In this document: positions 35,165 through 44,003 of the stretch, piece by piece | How positions within the stretch are numbered: the first letter of the stretch is position 1 | Layout of the letters: every line of letters starts with the position of its first letter | Assembly: GCF_026339995.1 (NCBI RefSeq) | Contig: NZ_JAPEPT010000003.1 | Span: 62,001-126,000, forward strand | Length of the DNA stretch: 64,000 bases | Origin: Streptomyces sp. NBC_01481 | GTDB lineage: Bacteria > Actinomycetota > Actinomycetes > Streptomycetales > Streptomycetaceae | Direction: 5' to 3' | The notes under the pieces: generated by a model | The model's input: the letters and a program-made list of their open reading frames with translations, nothing else | Database searches by the model: none | Told to the model about the DNA's origin: nothing | Program-made: the position numbers and the translations under genes

Positions 35165-35479
35165 GTGGCCCGTACCCCCACCGACCTGGTCGGGGCGAAC
35201 CCCGGCCCGTCGTTCGAGATCACGATGGACGGCAGTCCGGTCGCCGCCCTGCCCGGGCAGTCCGTCGCCGCAGCCCTGTGGACCGCGGGCATCCTCGCCT
35301 GGCGCACCACGCGCAAGGCCGGTCGCCCGCGGGGTGTGTTCTGCGGCATCGGGCAGTGCTACGACTGCCTCGCCACCATCAATGGGGAGCCCAACCGCAG
35401 GGCCTGTCTGGTGCCCGCCGCTCCCGGCGACGTGATCACCACCCAGGAGGGACACGGCCATGCCCGCCTCGGCGTCTGA
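35165..35479 (+). CDS. [2Fe-2S] subunit of the hydroxyproline dehydrogenase (HcnA/LhpF-like)
   Basis: A 104-residue protein from GTG 35165 with AGAGGAGG upstream. It carries the plant-ferredoxin-like cluster motif CGIGQCYDCLATINGEPNRRAC (pattern Cx4Cx2CxnC). Its ITMDGSPVAALPGQSVAAALWTAG start matches the small iron-sulfur subunits of multi-subunit amino-acid dehydrogenases. It transfers electrons between the flavin subunits. It overlaps the start of the next flavoprotein gene by 20 bp. Confidence 0.88.
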   Translation: MARTPTDLVGANPGPSFEITMDGSPVAALPGQSVAAALWTAGILAWRTTRKAGRPRGVFCGIGQCYDCLATINGEPNRRACLVPAAPGDVITTQEGHGHARLGV

Positions 35480-36923
35480 ACCGTACGACCTCGCGGTGAT
35501 CGGAGCGGGACCGGCCGGTCTCGCAGGTGCCGTCACCGCCGCCGAACTCGGCCTGTCCGTCGCCCTGTTGGACGGATCGCCGCAGCACGGCGGACAGTTC
35601 TACCGGCATCCGGCGCCCGGCCTGGGGGCGGCGCGGCCCGAGGCACTGCACCACGACTGGGCCGCCTTCGCCGAGCTCCGCCGACGCCTGGAGCAGAGCG
35701 ACGTCAGTCACCTCTGCGGACACCATGTCTGGGCCGTCACCAAGGAGGACGACGGTGTGTGGGCGGTGCACGCCGTCACCGGGGCCGACGGCACCGCGGA
35801 GCGGTCGGTGCGGGTATCGGCCCGTACGGTCCTGTTCGCGACCGGGGCGTTTGAGCGCCAACTGCCCTTTCCCGGCTGGACCTTGCCGGGTGTCGTGGGT
35901 GCCGGGGGAGCGCAGGCCATGCTCAAGTCCGGCCTGGTGCTGCCCGGTAGGCGCGTTGTCGTGGCGGGCAGCGGCCCCCTGCTGCTCGCGGTCGCCACCT
36001 CGCTGGCCGCCGCGGGCGCACGCGTCCCGGCCGTGGTCGAGGCATCCGGCTATCTGCGGTACGCCCGCCGCCCCCGGGCGCTCGTCACCAACCCGCACAA
36101 GCTGGCGGAGGCCGCGGTACACGGCGCCGCTCTGCTGCGGCACCGGGTGCGGGTGCGGCTGCGCAGCGCGGTCACCCAGGTGCACGGCACCGACCGGGTG
36201 GAGGCCGTAACCGTCGCCCGGCTCGACCCCGACTGGCGGCCCGTACAGGGGGCGGGCCGGCGGATCGAGTGCGACGCGCTCGCTGTGGGGCACGGCCTTG
36301 CCCCTCAGATCGAACTGGCCACCGCACTCGGCTGCGCCACCCGTCCCCTGGCGGACGGGACATCCGCCCTGGCCCTGGACGGCCTTCAGGAAACCTCGGT
36401 GCGTGGCCTGTGGGCGGCAGGGGAGACCGGGGGAGTCGGTGGCGTACGGCTCGCCCGCTCGGAAGGGGAACTGGCCGGGCTGGCGGCTGCCGCCAGACTG
36501 CACGGGCACCCCGTCCGTGAGGGGCGCGTCCGCGAGCTGCAACGCCGCCGGGACCGTATGCGCGCCTTCGCCGATGCGATGACCGCCGCCCACGCCCCGG
36601 CACCGGGCTGGGCGGGCTGGCTGACCGACGACACGGAGGTGTGCCGCTGCGAGGAAGTATCGGCCGGCAGCATCCGCGAAGCCGTCACCGACCTCGGAGC
36701 CCGCGACGCGCGCACCGTCAAACTCCTCACCCGGGCCGGTATGGGATGGTGTCAGGGGCGGATGTGCGGGGCGGCCGTAGCGTGCCTCGCGGCCCGTGAG
36801 GGTGCCGTCGAGCCACCCGCTGAACGCCGTCCGTTCGCCGTGCCCGTTCCGCTCTCGGCACTCGCCTCGCTCGCCGGACCCGCCGAGATCGGGCCCGACC
36901 CGGCTCCGGGCGCCGACCACTGA
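35460..36923 (+). CDS. FAD/NAD(P)-binding subunit of the hydroxyproline dehydrogenase (HcnB/LhpE-like)
   Basis: A 487-residue flavoprotein from ATG 35460. Two Rossmann motifs are visible: LAVIGAGPAGLAGAVTAAELG for FAD and VVVAGSGPLLLAVATSLAAAGA for the second nucleotide. ATGAFERQLPFPGWTLPGV is characteristic of this subfamily. A C-terminal CRCEEVSAGSIREAV and GMGWCQGRMC form a BFD-like [2Fe-2S] cluster of four cysteines. Together with the DAO-type and ferredoxin-like subunits it forms the predicted D-hydroxyproline dehydrogenase. Its gene overlaps the iron-sulfur subunit gene. Confidence 0.88.
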   Translation: MPASASEPYDLAVIGAGPAGLAGAVTAAELGLSVALLDGSPQHGGQFYRHPAPGLGAARPEALHHDWAAFAELRRRLEQSDVSHLCGHHVWAVTKEDDGVWAVHAVTGADGTAERSVRVSARTVLFATGAFERQLPFPGWTLPGVVGAGGAQAMLKSGLVLPGRRVVVAGSGPLLLAVATSLAAAGARVPAVVEASGYLRYARRPRALVTNPHKLAEAAVHGAALLRHRVRVRLRSAVTQVHGTDRVEAVTVARLDPDWRPVQGAGRRIECDALAVGHGLAPQIELATALGCATRPLADGTSALALDGLQETSVRGLWAAGETGGVGGVRLARSEGELAGLAAAARLHGHPVREGRVRELQRRRDRMRAFADAMTAAHAPAPGWAGWLTDDTEVCRCEEVSAGSIREAVTDLGARDARTVKLLTRAGMGWCQGRMCGAAVACLAAREGAVEPPAERRPFAVPVPLSALASLAGPAEIGPDPAPGADH

Positions 36924-36936
36924 CCCGCGGTCCCCC

Positions 36937-36972
36937 TTGTGGGCGCCGCACACCAAGCAGTAAAATGTCACA
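36937..36972 (+). promoter_or_regulatory. Promoter with GntR-type operator before the deaminase gene
   Basis: TTGTGG (36937-36942) and TAAAAT (36961-36966) lie 18 bp apart. The site AGTAAAATGTCACA (36959-36972; reverse strand TGTGACATTTTACT) covers the -10. It lies 23 bp upstream of ATG 36995. Confidence 0.6.
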
Positions 36973-36994
36973 CATTATAGAGAGGGCTTAACTC

Positions 36995-37903
36995 ATGACA
37001 GGCACCGCCTGGAACAGCACCCGTCCCTGGCGCGGGATCATGGTGGCCACCGCGCTGCCCCTGCGCGACGATCTGTCCGTCGACTACGACGCGTACGCCG
37101 AGCACGTCCGCTGGCTGATCGAGAACGGCTGCGACGGTGTCGTGCCGAACGGTTCGCTCGGCGAGTACCAGACCCTCACCGACGAGGAGCGGGCCCGCGT
37201 GGTCCGTACCGCCGTCGACGCCGCGGGCGACGGCGCGCGGGTCATGCCCGGTGTCGCCGCCTACGGCAGCGCCGAGGCCCGCCGCTGGGCGGAGCAGGCG
37301 GCCGAAGCCGGCTGCGGCTCGGTCCTCCTGCTGCCCCCGAACGCCTACCGGGCCGACGAGCAAGCCGTCCGCGCCCACTACACCGAGGCCGCCGAGGCGG
37401 GGGTGCCGGTCGTCGCCTACAACAATCCCATCGACACCAAGGTGGATCTGACGCCCGGGCTGCTGGCCCGTCTGCACCAGGACGGCAGCATCGTCGCCGT
37501 CAAGGAATTCACCGGCGATGTACGGCGCGCGTACGAGATCGCCGAACTCGCTCCGGAACTCGACCTGCTGATCGGCGCGGACGACGTGCTGCTCGAACTC
37601 GCCCTGGCCGGTGCGGTCGGCTGGATCGCCGGATACCCCAACGCCTTCCCCGCCACCTGCGCCGAGCTGTACAACGCTGCCGTCGCCGGTGACCTGGACA
37701 CCGCCCTGCCGCTCTACAAGTCCCTGCACTCGCTGCTGCGATGGGATTCGAAGACGGAGTTCGTCCAGTCCATCAAGCTGTCCATGGACATCGTCGGCCG
37801 CCGCGGTGGCCCCACCCGCCCGCCGCGCTCCCCTCTCACGGGGGAGGTCGAGGCCGGAGTCCGGGCCGCCACCGAGAAGGCCGTCGCCGACGGTCACCAC
37901 TGA
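36995..37903 (+). CDS. DapA-family lyase, predicted 1-pyrroline-4-hydroxy-2-carboxylate deaminase (LhpC-like)
   Basis: A 302-residue class I aldolase of the dihydrodipicolinate synthase family. The phosphate/pyruvate loop reads VVPNGSLGEYQTLTDEER. The catalytic Tyr lies in VVAYNNPIDT and the Schiff-base Lys near residue 170 in IVAVKEFTGD. In hydroxyproline operons this family member converts 1-pyrroline-4-hydroxy-2-carboxylate to 2-oxoglutarate semialdehyde with release of ammonia. Placement between the dehydrogenase subunits and the epimerase supports that reaction. Other DapA-family reactions (4-hydroxy-2-oxoglutarate aldolase, for example) cannot be excluded by motif alone. Confidence 0.87.
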   Translation: MTGTAWNSTRPWRGIMVATALPLRDDLSVDYDAYAEHVRWLIENGCDGVVPNGSLGEYQTLTDEERARVVRTAVDAAGDGARVMPGVAAYGSAEARRWAEQAAEAGCGSVLLLPPNAYRADEQAVRAHYTEAAEAGVPVVAYNNPIDTKVDLTPGLLARLHQDGSIVAVKEFTGDVRRAYEIAELAPELDLLIGADDVLLELALAGAVGWIAGYPNAFPATCAELYNAAVAGDLDTALPLYKSLHSLLRWDSKTEFVQSIKLSMDIVGRRGGPTRPPRSPLTGEVEAGVRAATEKAVADGHH

Positions 37904-37934
37904 CCGCATCCGCGCTGCTTCGAAAGGATTGATC

Positions 37935-38939
37935 GTGCGCACGCGACACGTCTTCCACGCCGTCGATTCGCACACCGAGGGCATGCCCACCCGGGTGATC
38001 ACCGGCGGCGTCGGGGTGATCCCCGGCGCCACCATGGCCGAGCGCAGGCTGCACTTCATCGAGCATCTGGACCATCTCCGGACGCTTCTGATGTACGAGC
38101 CGCGTGGCCATGCAGCGATGAGCGGGGCGATCCTCCAGCCGCCGACCCGGCCCGACGCCGACTTCGGGGTCCTCTACATCGAGGTGTCCGGGCTGCTGCC
38201 GATGTGCGGGCACGGCACGATCGGCGTCGCCACCGTCCTCGTCGAGACGGGCATGGTGCCGGTGAGCGAACCGGTCACCACGGTGCGGCTCGACACCCCG
38301 GCCGGCCTTGTCAGCGTCGACGTATCGGTCGTGGAGGGCGCGGCGAAGTCGGTCACGCTCACCAACGTGCCCTCCTTCTGTGTCGGCCTGGACCGCAAGG
38401 TGGACGTCCCCAAGTACGGGACGGTCACCTACGACCTCGCGTTCGGCGGCAACTTCTACGCCTTCGTCGACCTCGACGACCTGGGGCTGCCGTTCGACCG
38501 CGCCCGCAAGGACGACCTGCTGGCCGCCGGGCTCGCGGTCATGGACGCGATCAACGCGTCGCCGGACCGGCCCGTCCACCCGGAACAGCCGGAGATCGCC
38601 GGGGTCAAGCATGTCTACCTGGCGGCTCCTGGCTCGAACGCCGACCACTCGCGGCACGCGATGGCGATTCACCCGGGCTGGTTCGACCGCTCCCCGTGCG
38701 GCACCGGCACCTCGGCACGGATGGCACAGCTGCACGCTCGCGGTGAGTTGCCCCTGGGCCGCGATTTCGTCAACGAGTCCTTCATCGGGACGCGCTTCAC
38801 CGGCCGCCTCCTCTCCCGGACGGAGGTCGGCGGGCTGCCCGCCGTCGTGCCGGCCATCACTGGCCGCGCCTGGATCACCGGCACCGCCCAGTACTTCCTC
38901 GACCCGGACGACCCCTTCCCCGGAGGCTTCCTCCTGTGA
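37935..38939 (+). CDS. Proline racemase-family 4-hydroxyproline epimerase
   Basis: A 334-residue member of the proline racemase family, starting at GTG 37935 after GAAAGGATT. The frame is open upstream, but the family start HVFHAVDSHTEGMPTRVI fits this GTG. Both catalytic cysteines are kept: MCGHGTIG near residue 91 and SPCGTGTSA near residue 255, so it is an epimerase/racemase rather than the Thr-containing dehydratase. In this locus it would epimerise trans-4-hydroxy-L-proline to cis-4-hydroxy-D-proline, substrate of the adjacent dehydrogenase. A true proline racemase activity is the alternative. It overlaps the next gene in a GTGA junction. Confidence 0.88.
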   Translation: MRTRHVFHAVDSHTEGMPTRVITGGVGVIPGATMAERRLHFIEHLDHLRTLLMYEPRGHAAMSGAILQPPTRPDADFGVLYIEVSGLLPMCGHGTIGVATVLVETGMVPVSEPVTTVRLDTPAGLVSVDVSVVEGAAKSVTLTNVPSFCVGLDRKVDVPKYGTVTYDLAFGGNFYAFVDLDDLGLPFDRARKDDLLAAGLAVMDAINASPDRPVHPEQPEIAGVKHVYLAAPGSNADHSRHAMAIHPGWFDRSPCGTGTSARMAQLHARGELPLGRDFVNESFIGTRFTGRLLSRTEVGGLPAVVPAITGRAWITGTAQYFLDPDDPFPGGFLL

Positions 38940-40306
38940 CCAGCATCGTCTCCCACAACCCGGCCGACCCCACCGACGTACTCGTCAACATCCCGGCTCC
39001 CGGCGCGTTCGCGACGGTTGACGTCGTCGAGCGGGCCCGTGCCGCCCAGCCCGGCTGGCTGATCGGCGGCGCGGCCGCCCGTTCGGCGGCCCTCACCGCG
39101 GTCGCCGCCGGCATCGAGGCCGCCGCGGACGAGCTGGCCCACCTCGCCGTGCGCGAGGTGGGCAAGCCGCTCGCCGAGGCCAGGGCCGAGGTCGCGCGGA
39201 CCGTCGCGATCTGGCGGTACTACGCCCAGGCCCCCTACGAACCCACCGGCGCCGTCCACGAACCCGCGGCCGGCCCCGGACTCCTCCTCACCCGCCGGCG
39301 CCCGCACGGCGTCGCGGGCCTCATCACCCCCTGGAACTTCCCCTTCGCCATCCCGAGCTGGAAGGCCGCCCCGGCACTCGCCGTGGGCAACGCGGTCGTC
39401 CTCAAGCCCGCTCCGGAAGCGACGGCGTGTGCCCAGCGGCTGGCGGAGATCGTCCAACAGAGCCTGACAGCAGGGGTGTTCACCGTGCTGCCCGGCGGGG
39501 CGACCGAGGGCAACGCCCTCGTCTCCGCCGCCGACGTCGTCTCCTTCACCGGCTCGACAGCCGTCGGCCAGGCAGTCGCACGTGCCGCCACGGCCCGGGG
39601 CATCCCGGTCCAGTCGGAGATGGGCGGCCTGAACGCGGCCCTCGTCCTGCCGGACGCCGACATCGAGCAGGCGGCGGTCCACATCGCCGCCGCGATCGCC
39701 GGATACGCAGGCCAGAAGTGCACCGCCACCAGCCGCGTGGTCGCGGTCGGCGCGGCCCTCGACCCCCTGCGCGAGGCACTCTCCGAGGCGCTGCGGACCG
39801 TCCCGGTCGGCGACCCCGCCGACCCGTCCACCGTGTGCGGACCACTGATCAACGGACAAGCCCGCGATCAGGTCAGCAGTGCCTGGGAGGGGTCCTCGGT
39901 GCTCGCGGGCGGCACCGTGCCCGACGGCCCCGGCTGGTACACGGCCCCGACCCTGGTCGAGAAGGTGTCCCCGGGCCACCGGCTGCTGCGCGAGGAGGTC
40001 TTCGGGCCCATCGCGGCCCTGCTGCCCGCCGACGACCTCGCCCATGCGGTACGGATCACCAACTCGGTCCCGTACGGTCTGGTCACCTCGGTCCACACCG
40101 CGGACCTGGACACCGCCCTGAACGGACTGGATCAGCTCGACACCGGGATGATCCGGATCAACGCCCCGTCCAACGGCGTCGACTTCCATCTGCCTTTCGG
40201 GGGCGCCAAGGCATCCAGCCACGGGCCGCGCGAACAGGGTCACTCGGCCTTGGACTTCTACACCTCCAGCCGTACGTACACCCTGTCACCTGTGAAAACA
40301 ACGTGA
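38936..40306 (+). CDS. Aldehyde dehydrogenase, predicted 2-oxoglutarate semialdehyde dehydrogenase
   Basis: A 456-residue NAD(P)-dependent aldehyde dehydrogenase from GTG 38936. The motifs LITPWNFPFAIPSWKAAPALAVGN, SFTGSTAVG, EMGGLNAALVLPDAD with the general-base Glu, GYAGQKCTATSR with the catalytic Cys, and EEVFGPIAAL are intact. In hydroxyproline catabolism this family oxidises 2-oxoglutarate semialdehyde to 2-oxoglutarate, joining the TCA cycle. It is the last catabolic gene of the operon and its start overlaps the epimerase stop. It is slightly short for the family, mainly at the N-terminus. Confidence 0.9.
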   Translation: MTSIVSHNPADPTDVLVNIPAPGAFATVDVVERARAAQPGWLIGGAAARSAALTAVAAGIEAAADELAHLAVREVGKPLAEARAEVARTVAIWRYYAQAPYEPTGAVHEPAAGPGLLLTRRRPHGVAGLITPWNFPFAIPSWKAAPALAVGNAVVLKPAPEATACAQRLAEIVQQSLTAGVFTVLPGGATEGNALVSAADVVSFTGSTAVGQAVARAATARGIPVQSEMGGLNAALVLPDADIEQAAVHIAAAIAGYAGQKCTATSRVVAVGAALDPLREALSEALRTVPVGDPADPSTVCGPLINGQARDQVSSAWEGSSVLAGGTVPDGPGWYTAPTLVEKVSPGHRLLREEVFGPIAALLPADDLAHAVRITNSVPYGLVTSVHTADLDTALNGLDQLDTGMIRINAPSNGVDFHLPFGGAKASSHGPREQGHSALDFYTSSRTYTLSPVKTT

Positions 40307-40315
40307 CATTGTACG
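40291..40315. promoter_or_regulatory. GntR-type operator before the GntR regulator gene (autoregulation)
   Basis: CGTGACATTGTACG (40302-40315) fits the shared site. A further half-site TGTGA stands at 40291-40295. It overlaps the 3' end of the dehydrogenase gene and lies 38 bp upstream of ATG 40354. Confidence 0.6.
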
Positions 40316-40353
40316 CTGGTGATCCGCTCCGGCATGAAGGGATCACCACCGCT

Positions 40354-41040
40354 ATGGGGCACCTGAAGCAGCGCGACCTCAACGCCACCCGCGAGCGGCT
40401 GCGCGACCAGGTCGCCCATGCCCTGCGGGCCGCCCTGATCTCCGGCGAGCTGAGGCCGGGCGAGGTGTACTCGGCGCCGGTTCTCGCCGAGGACTTCGGG
40501 ATCTCCGCGACGCCCGTGCGCGAGGCGATGCTCGACCTGGCCCGGGAGGGCCTGGTCGAGCCCGTCCGCAACAAGGGGTTCCGGGTCACCGAGGTCAACG
40601 AGCGCGATCTCGACCAGTACACCGAGATCCGTGCCCTGATCGAGATCCCTACAGTCGGCCGGATCACCCGGTCCGCGGCTCGTGAGGCACTGGAGGCGCT
40701 GCGGCCGGTCGCCGAGGAGATCGTCCGGGCCGCGCGCGAGCACGACCTCATCGGCTATCTGGAGGCCGACCGGCAGTTCCACCTCTCGCTCCTTGCCCTC
40801 TCGGGCAATGAGAGGCTCGTCGAAACCGTCGGCGACCTGCGCAAGCGATCCCGCCTGTACGGGCTCACGGCCCTCGACGAGCGCGGCGGGCTGATCCCCT
40901 CGGCCGAGGAACACCTGGAACTCCTGGACCTGATGCTCGCCGGCGACGCGAAGGGAGCGGAGAAGCTCATGGCCAGGCACCTGAGCCATGTCCGCTCCCT
41001 CTGGGCGAAGAGCGGGACCGCGGCGAAGACCGCCGGGTAG
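40354..41040 (+). CDS. GntR/FadR-type (FCD) transcriptional regulator of the collagen/hydroxyproline locus
   Basis: A 228-residue GntR regulator. The winged helix reads LRDQVAHALRAALISGELRPGEVYSAPVLAEDFGISATPVREAMLDLAREGLVEPVRNKGFRV. The FCD ligand domain follows, with metal-ligand style residues in RQFHLSLLALSGN, EEHLELLDLMLAGD and MARHLSHV. ATG 40354 has only a weak AAGG upstream; GTG 40303, inside the operator, is possible. FCD-GntR proteins usually repress catabolic genes and are released by a small organic acid. Its central position and the eight related sites near surrounding promoters make it the probable regulator of the whole 26-46 kb block. The effector is probably a hydroxyproline-pathway intermediate. 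Confidence 0.9.
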   Translation: MGHLKQRDLNATRERLRDQVAHALRAALISGELRPGEVYSAPVLAEDFGISATPVREAMLDLAREGLVEPVRNKGFRVTEVNERDLDQYTEIRALIEIPTVGRITRSAAREALEALRPVAEEIVRAAREHDLIGYLEADRQFHLSLLALSGNERLVETVGDLRKRSRLYGLTALDERGGLIPSAEEHLELLDLMLAGDAKGAEKLMARHLSHVRSLWAKSGTAAKTAG

Positions 41041-41151
41041 CGGCCCCGGCCGCGTCGGGCCACGGCCGACTCGGGCCGCGCCGCCCTCCATAACGTGGAG
41101 TTATGCGGACATGGGGGCTCCCCACCGACAGTCGGCCGCATCATGCTGATC

Positions 41152-41165
41152 TGTGCAATGTCACA
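41152..41165. promoter_or_regulatory. GntR-type operator upstream of the proline iminopeptidase gene
   Basis: TGTGCAATGTCACA (reverse strand TGTGACATTGCACA) is a close match to the shared consensus, 34 bp before ATG 41200. Confidence 0.7.
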
Positions 41166-41199
41166 CTGCATGCTGCGGCTTGGGCTGTGAAAGGGATCC

Positions 41200-42465
41200 A
41201 TGAACCCCGCGTACGCGACCGTCGACCACGTCTTCACCGTCCCCCTGGACCACTCCGCGCCCAGCGGGCCGGGCATCCAGGTCTTCGCCCGTGAGGTCGT
41301 CGACCCGGCCCGCGCCGGCGAGCGACTTCCCTGGCTGCTCTACCTGCAGGGCGGACCGGGCGGCAAATCACCGCGTCCGTCGGCCGGTTCACCGAGCTGG
41401 CTGGCCCAGGCGCTCAAGACCCACCGGGTGCTCCTGCTGGACCAGCGCGGCACCGGCCGCTCCACCCCGGTCACCGCCCGGTCCGCCGCCCGCTTCACCT
41501 CCCCCGCCCAACTCGCCACATATCTCGGCCACTTCCGTGCGGACGCCGTGGTCGCCGACGCGGAACTGATTCGCCATCAGCTCTGCGGTGAACAGCCCTG
41601 GGAGACACTCGGCCAGAGCTACGGCGGCTTCATCACCCTCACGTACCTCTCCGAGGCGCCCGAGGGACTGCGGGCCTGCTACGTGACCGGTGGCCTGCCC
41701 GGTCTCACCGCCACCGCCGACGATGTATACGCCCGCACCTACCCGCGGGTGCGGGACCGCGTTCTCGACTTCTACGCCCGCTACCCCGACGACGCCCCAC
41801 GCCTCCGCAAGATCGCCGATCTCCTCGCGGCCACCGAGGTCCGCCTGCCCAATGGAGACCGCCTCACCACCCGCCGCCTGCGCACCCTCGGACTCGCCCT
41901 CGGCATGGGCGACGGCTTCGAACGGATCCACTGGCTGCTCGACGAATCCCTGGACGCCGAGGGCGAGCCGAGCGACACCTTCCTCCACCAGGTGATGGCC
42001 CTCACCGGCTTCACCGACAATCCGCTGTTCGCCGTGATGCAGGAGACGCTCTACGGTCAGGGCGCGGGTTCGAGCGGCTGGGCCGCCTCGCGGGCGCTCG
42101 AGGACCTCCCCGAATTCGCCGAGGACGCGGATCCCCTCCTCCTCACCGGAGAAATGATCTACCCGTGGATGTTCCGCGACATCACGGGTCTGCGCCCCTT
42201 CGCGGACGCCGCCGACCTGCTGGCCGAACGCGCCGACTGGCCGCCGCTGTACGACCCCCACCGCCTGGCCGCCAACCAGGTCCCCCTCTCCGCGATCGTC
42301 TACCACGACGACATGTATGTGGACGCCGCACTCTCCCTGCGCACCGCGCGCGAGGTCGGCGGCACCCGCGTCTGGATCACCAATGAGTGGGAACACGACG
42401 GCGTCACCGCCTCCGGCGGCCGCGTGCTGGCCCGCCTGATGGACCTGGCCGCAGACCGCGCGTAG
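41200..42465 (+). CDS. Proline iminopeptidase-family alpha/beta hydrolase
   Basis: A 421-residue S33-family peptidase with no signal peptide, so cytoplasmic. Start ATG 41200 follows GAAAGGGATCC. LLYLQGGPGGKSPRP is the oxyanion HGGPG-type motif, LLLDQRGTGRSTPV is a strong prolyl-aminopeptidase signature, and GQSYGGFITL holds the Ser nucleophile. The C-terminal NEWEHDGVTASGGR carries the catalytic His. It removes N-terminal proline, and possibly hydroxyproline, from peptides, which suits digestion of imported collagen fragments. It heads the proximal operon with the second M6-like protease and has its own operator. Confidence 0.9.
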   Translation: MNPAYATVDHVFTVPLDHSAPSGPGIQVFAREVVDPARAGERLPWLLYLQGGPGGKSPRPSAGSPSWLAQALKTHRVLLLDQRGTGRSTPVTARSAARFTSPAQLATYLGHFRADAVVADAELIRHQLCGEQPWETLGQSYGGFITLTYLSEAPEGLRACYVTGGLPGLTATADDVYARTYPRVRDRVLDFYARYPDDAPRLRKIADLLAATEVRLPNGDRLTTRRLRTLGLALGMGDGFERIHWLLDESLDAEGEPSDTFLHQVMALTGFTDNPLFAVMQETLYGQGAGSSGWAASRALEDLPEFAEDADPLLLTGEMIYPWMFRDITGLRPFADAADLLAERADWPPLYDPHRLAANQVPLSAIVYHDDMYVDAALSLRTAREVGGTRVWITNEWEHDGVTASGGRVLARLMDLAADRA

Positions 42466-42526
42466 CCCCTCCTCCGCCCTTCCCCTCCCCTTCCGCCTAT
42501 CTACCACTGCCTCCGATGGGAGAGAC

Positions 42527-43717
42527 ATGTCCACTCTGCCGACCACCCGCCTGCGGCCCCTCGCCGCCGCAATCGCCCTTGCCTCCTGTCTTGCCGCCCC
42601 GACCACGGCGACCGCTGCCGCCGAGCCCAATTCGCCTGCTCCGGCCGCTGATTGTGCTCTTGTCGGCAAGACCGGCTGGACCGACGAAGGCCACAACACC
42701 GACGCGAACCAGTTCCAGCCCTCCAGAGGCGTCCGCCGCGTCCTCACCCTGTTCGTCGACTTCCCCGACGCTCAGGCCACGGACTCCACCGATGCGTACG
42801 CCACCCAACTCGCCCCGGCCGCCGACTGGATGAGCCGAGCCAGCTACGGCCGCTCCCAGCTCGCCATCAGCTCGTTGCACCGCTGGATCCGGATGCCCGC
42901 GGACTCCACCTCGTACGGGTTCGCGCGCGGCCTCACCTTCGAGACCCACGAGAAGTACGTACGCGACGCGATCACCGCGGCCGACCCCTACGCGGACCTC
43001 TCCCAGTACGACATGGTCTATGTCGTCCCCACGAAGGCAGCGGCCGCGATCTCCTTCTCCCCGACCTACCTCTTCGACCCGAACACGTCCGGTGTCACCG
43101 CCGACGGCACCCGTCTCAAGTGGGCGGTCACCTTCGGACAGGACATGTGGCGCTGGGGATACAAGGTCGCCGCCCACGAGACCGGTCACACCTTCGGCCT
43201 CCCGGACCTGTATTCGTTCACCGCCCCCACCCACCAGTACGCCGGCGGCTGGGACGTCATGGGCAATATCGCGGGACCCGCCCCGCAGTACCTCGGCTGG
43301 CACTCGTGGAAGCTCGGCTGGACCCGCGACAGCCAGGTCGCCTGCCTGCCCGGACCCGGACGCCGCACGGTACGGCTGACCCCGGTGGAGCGCCCCGGCG
43401 GGACCAAGATCGCCGTACTGCGCACAGGCGAGACCACGGCGTATGTCGCGGAGTCCCGCCGCGCCGAGGGCAATGACGCGGCCGCCTGTTCCACCGGCGT
43501 GCTCATCTACAAGGTCGATTCCGCCGCCCAGACCGGCGAGGGACCGGTGAGGATCATGAACGCCAACCCGACCGCCACCCCGCCCACTGGTTGCACCCAG
43601 TTGGACCTGGCCGCCTACGCGCCTGGCCAGACCTTCACCGACCCGGACACCGGAGTTCGGATCGATGTCCTCGCGGACGGCTGGGCAGGGGATGTGGTGC
43701 GGCTAAGCAAGTCGTGA
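42527..43717 (+). CDS. Secreted M6-like metalloprotease (second copy)
   Basis: A 396-residue exported protein. The N-terminus MSTLPTTRLRPLAAAIALASCLAAPTTATAAAEP is a signal peptide with a likely cleavage near ATAAA. The catalytic motif HETGHTFGLPDLY and the downstream GGWDVMGNIAG are intact. It aligns along its length with the protease at 26809-28002 (for example KTGWTDEGHNTD and GFARGL regions), so the two are paralogues that bracket the importer and catabolic genes. It follows the iminopeptidase gene by 61 bp with GGGAGAG before the ATG. A perfect terminator hairpin follows it. Confidence 0.87.
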   Translation: MSTLPTTRLRPLAAAIALASCLAAPTTATAAAEPNSPAPAADCALVGKTGWTDEGHNTDANQFQPSRGVRRVLTLFVDFPDAQATDSTDAYATQLAPAADWMSRASYGRSQLAISSLHRWIRMPADSTSYGFARGLTFETHEKYVRDAITAADPYADLSQYDMVYVVPTKAAAAISFSPTYLFDPNTSGVTADGTRLKWAVTFGQDMWRWGYKVAAHETGHTFGLPDLYSFTAPTHQYAGGWDVMGNIAGPAPQYLGWHSWKLGWTRDSQVACLPGPGRRTVRLTPVERPGGTKIAVLRTGETTAYVAESRRAEGNDAAACSTGVLIYKVDSAAQTGEGPVRIMNANPTATPPTGCTQLDLAAYAPGQTFTDPDTGVRIDVLADGWAGDVVRLSKS

Positions 43718-43747
43718 AGGCCCATGGCCTGCTGATCCCGCGTGATG

Positions 43748-43778
43748 TTCCGGCAGGGTGAAGTTCACCCTGCCGGAA
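43748..43778 (+). terminator. Terminator hairpin after the second M6-like protease
   Basis: TTCCGGCAGGGTGAA and its exact complement form a 15-bp stem with a single-base centre, 31 bp after the protease stop. Confidence 0.85.
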
Positions 43779-43870
43779 ACGTTGCCCTCTCAAGGTCCCC
43801 GACAGGACCACGTTCTGACGACTCATCAGTTTTTTTGCTGTTTGCAACCCTCTTTCACTGCCATGTGAAC

Positions 43871-43890
43871 TGTGAAATTGTACGGTCACA
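43871..43890. promoter_or_regulatory. GntR-type operator upstream of the collagenase gene
   Basis: TGTGAAATTGTACG (43871-43884) fits the consensus, and a further half-site TCACA follows at 43886-43890. Another TGTGA half-site lies at 43864. The site is 120 bp before ATG 44004, so the collagenase mRNA probably has a long leader. Confidence 0.65.
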
Positions 43891-44003
43891 CTTTCCGTGG
43901 GCATGACAGCTGCGGGAGGGCTCAACTTCCGCTGCCATCACGGTCCGCACCCCCCACCGCCGTGCCCCACGCACGGCTGCCGACCGGCCTGGAGGCCATC
44001 GCT

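Noticed and set aside
39427..40353. Upstream extension of the GntR frame through the aldehyde dehydrogenase gene
   Set aside because: The extension is an out-of-frame shadow of the dehydrogenase; the helix-turn-helix protein starts at ATG 40354.
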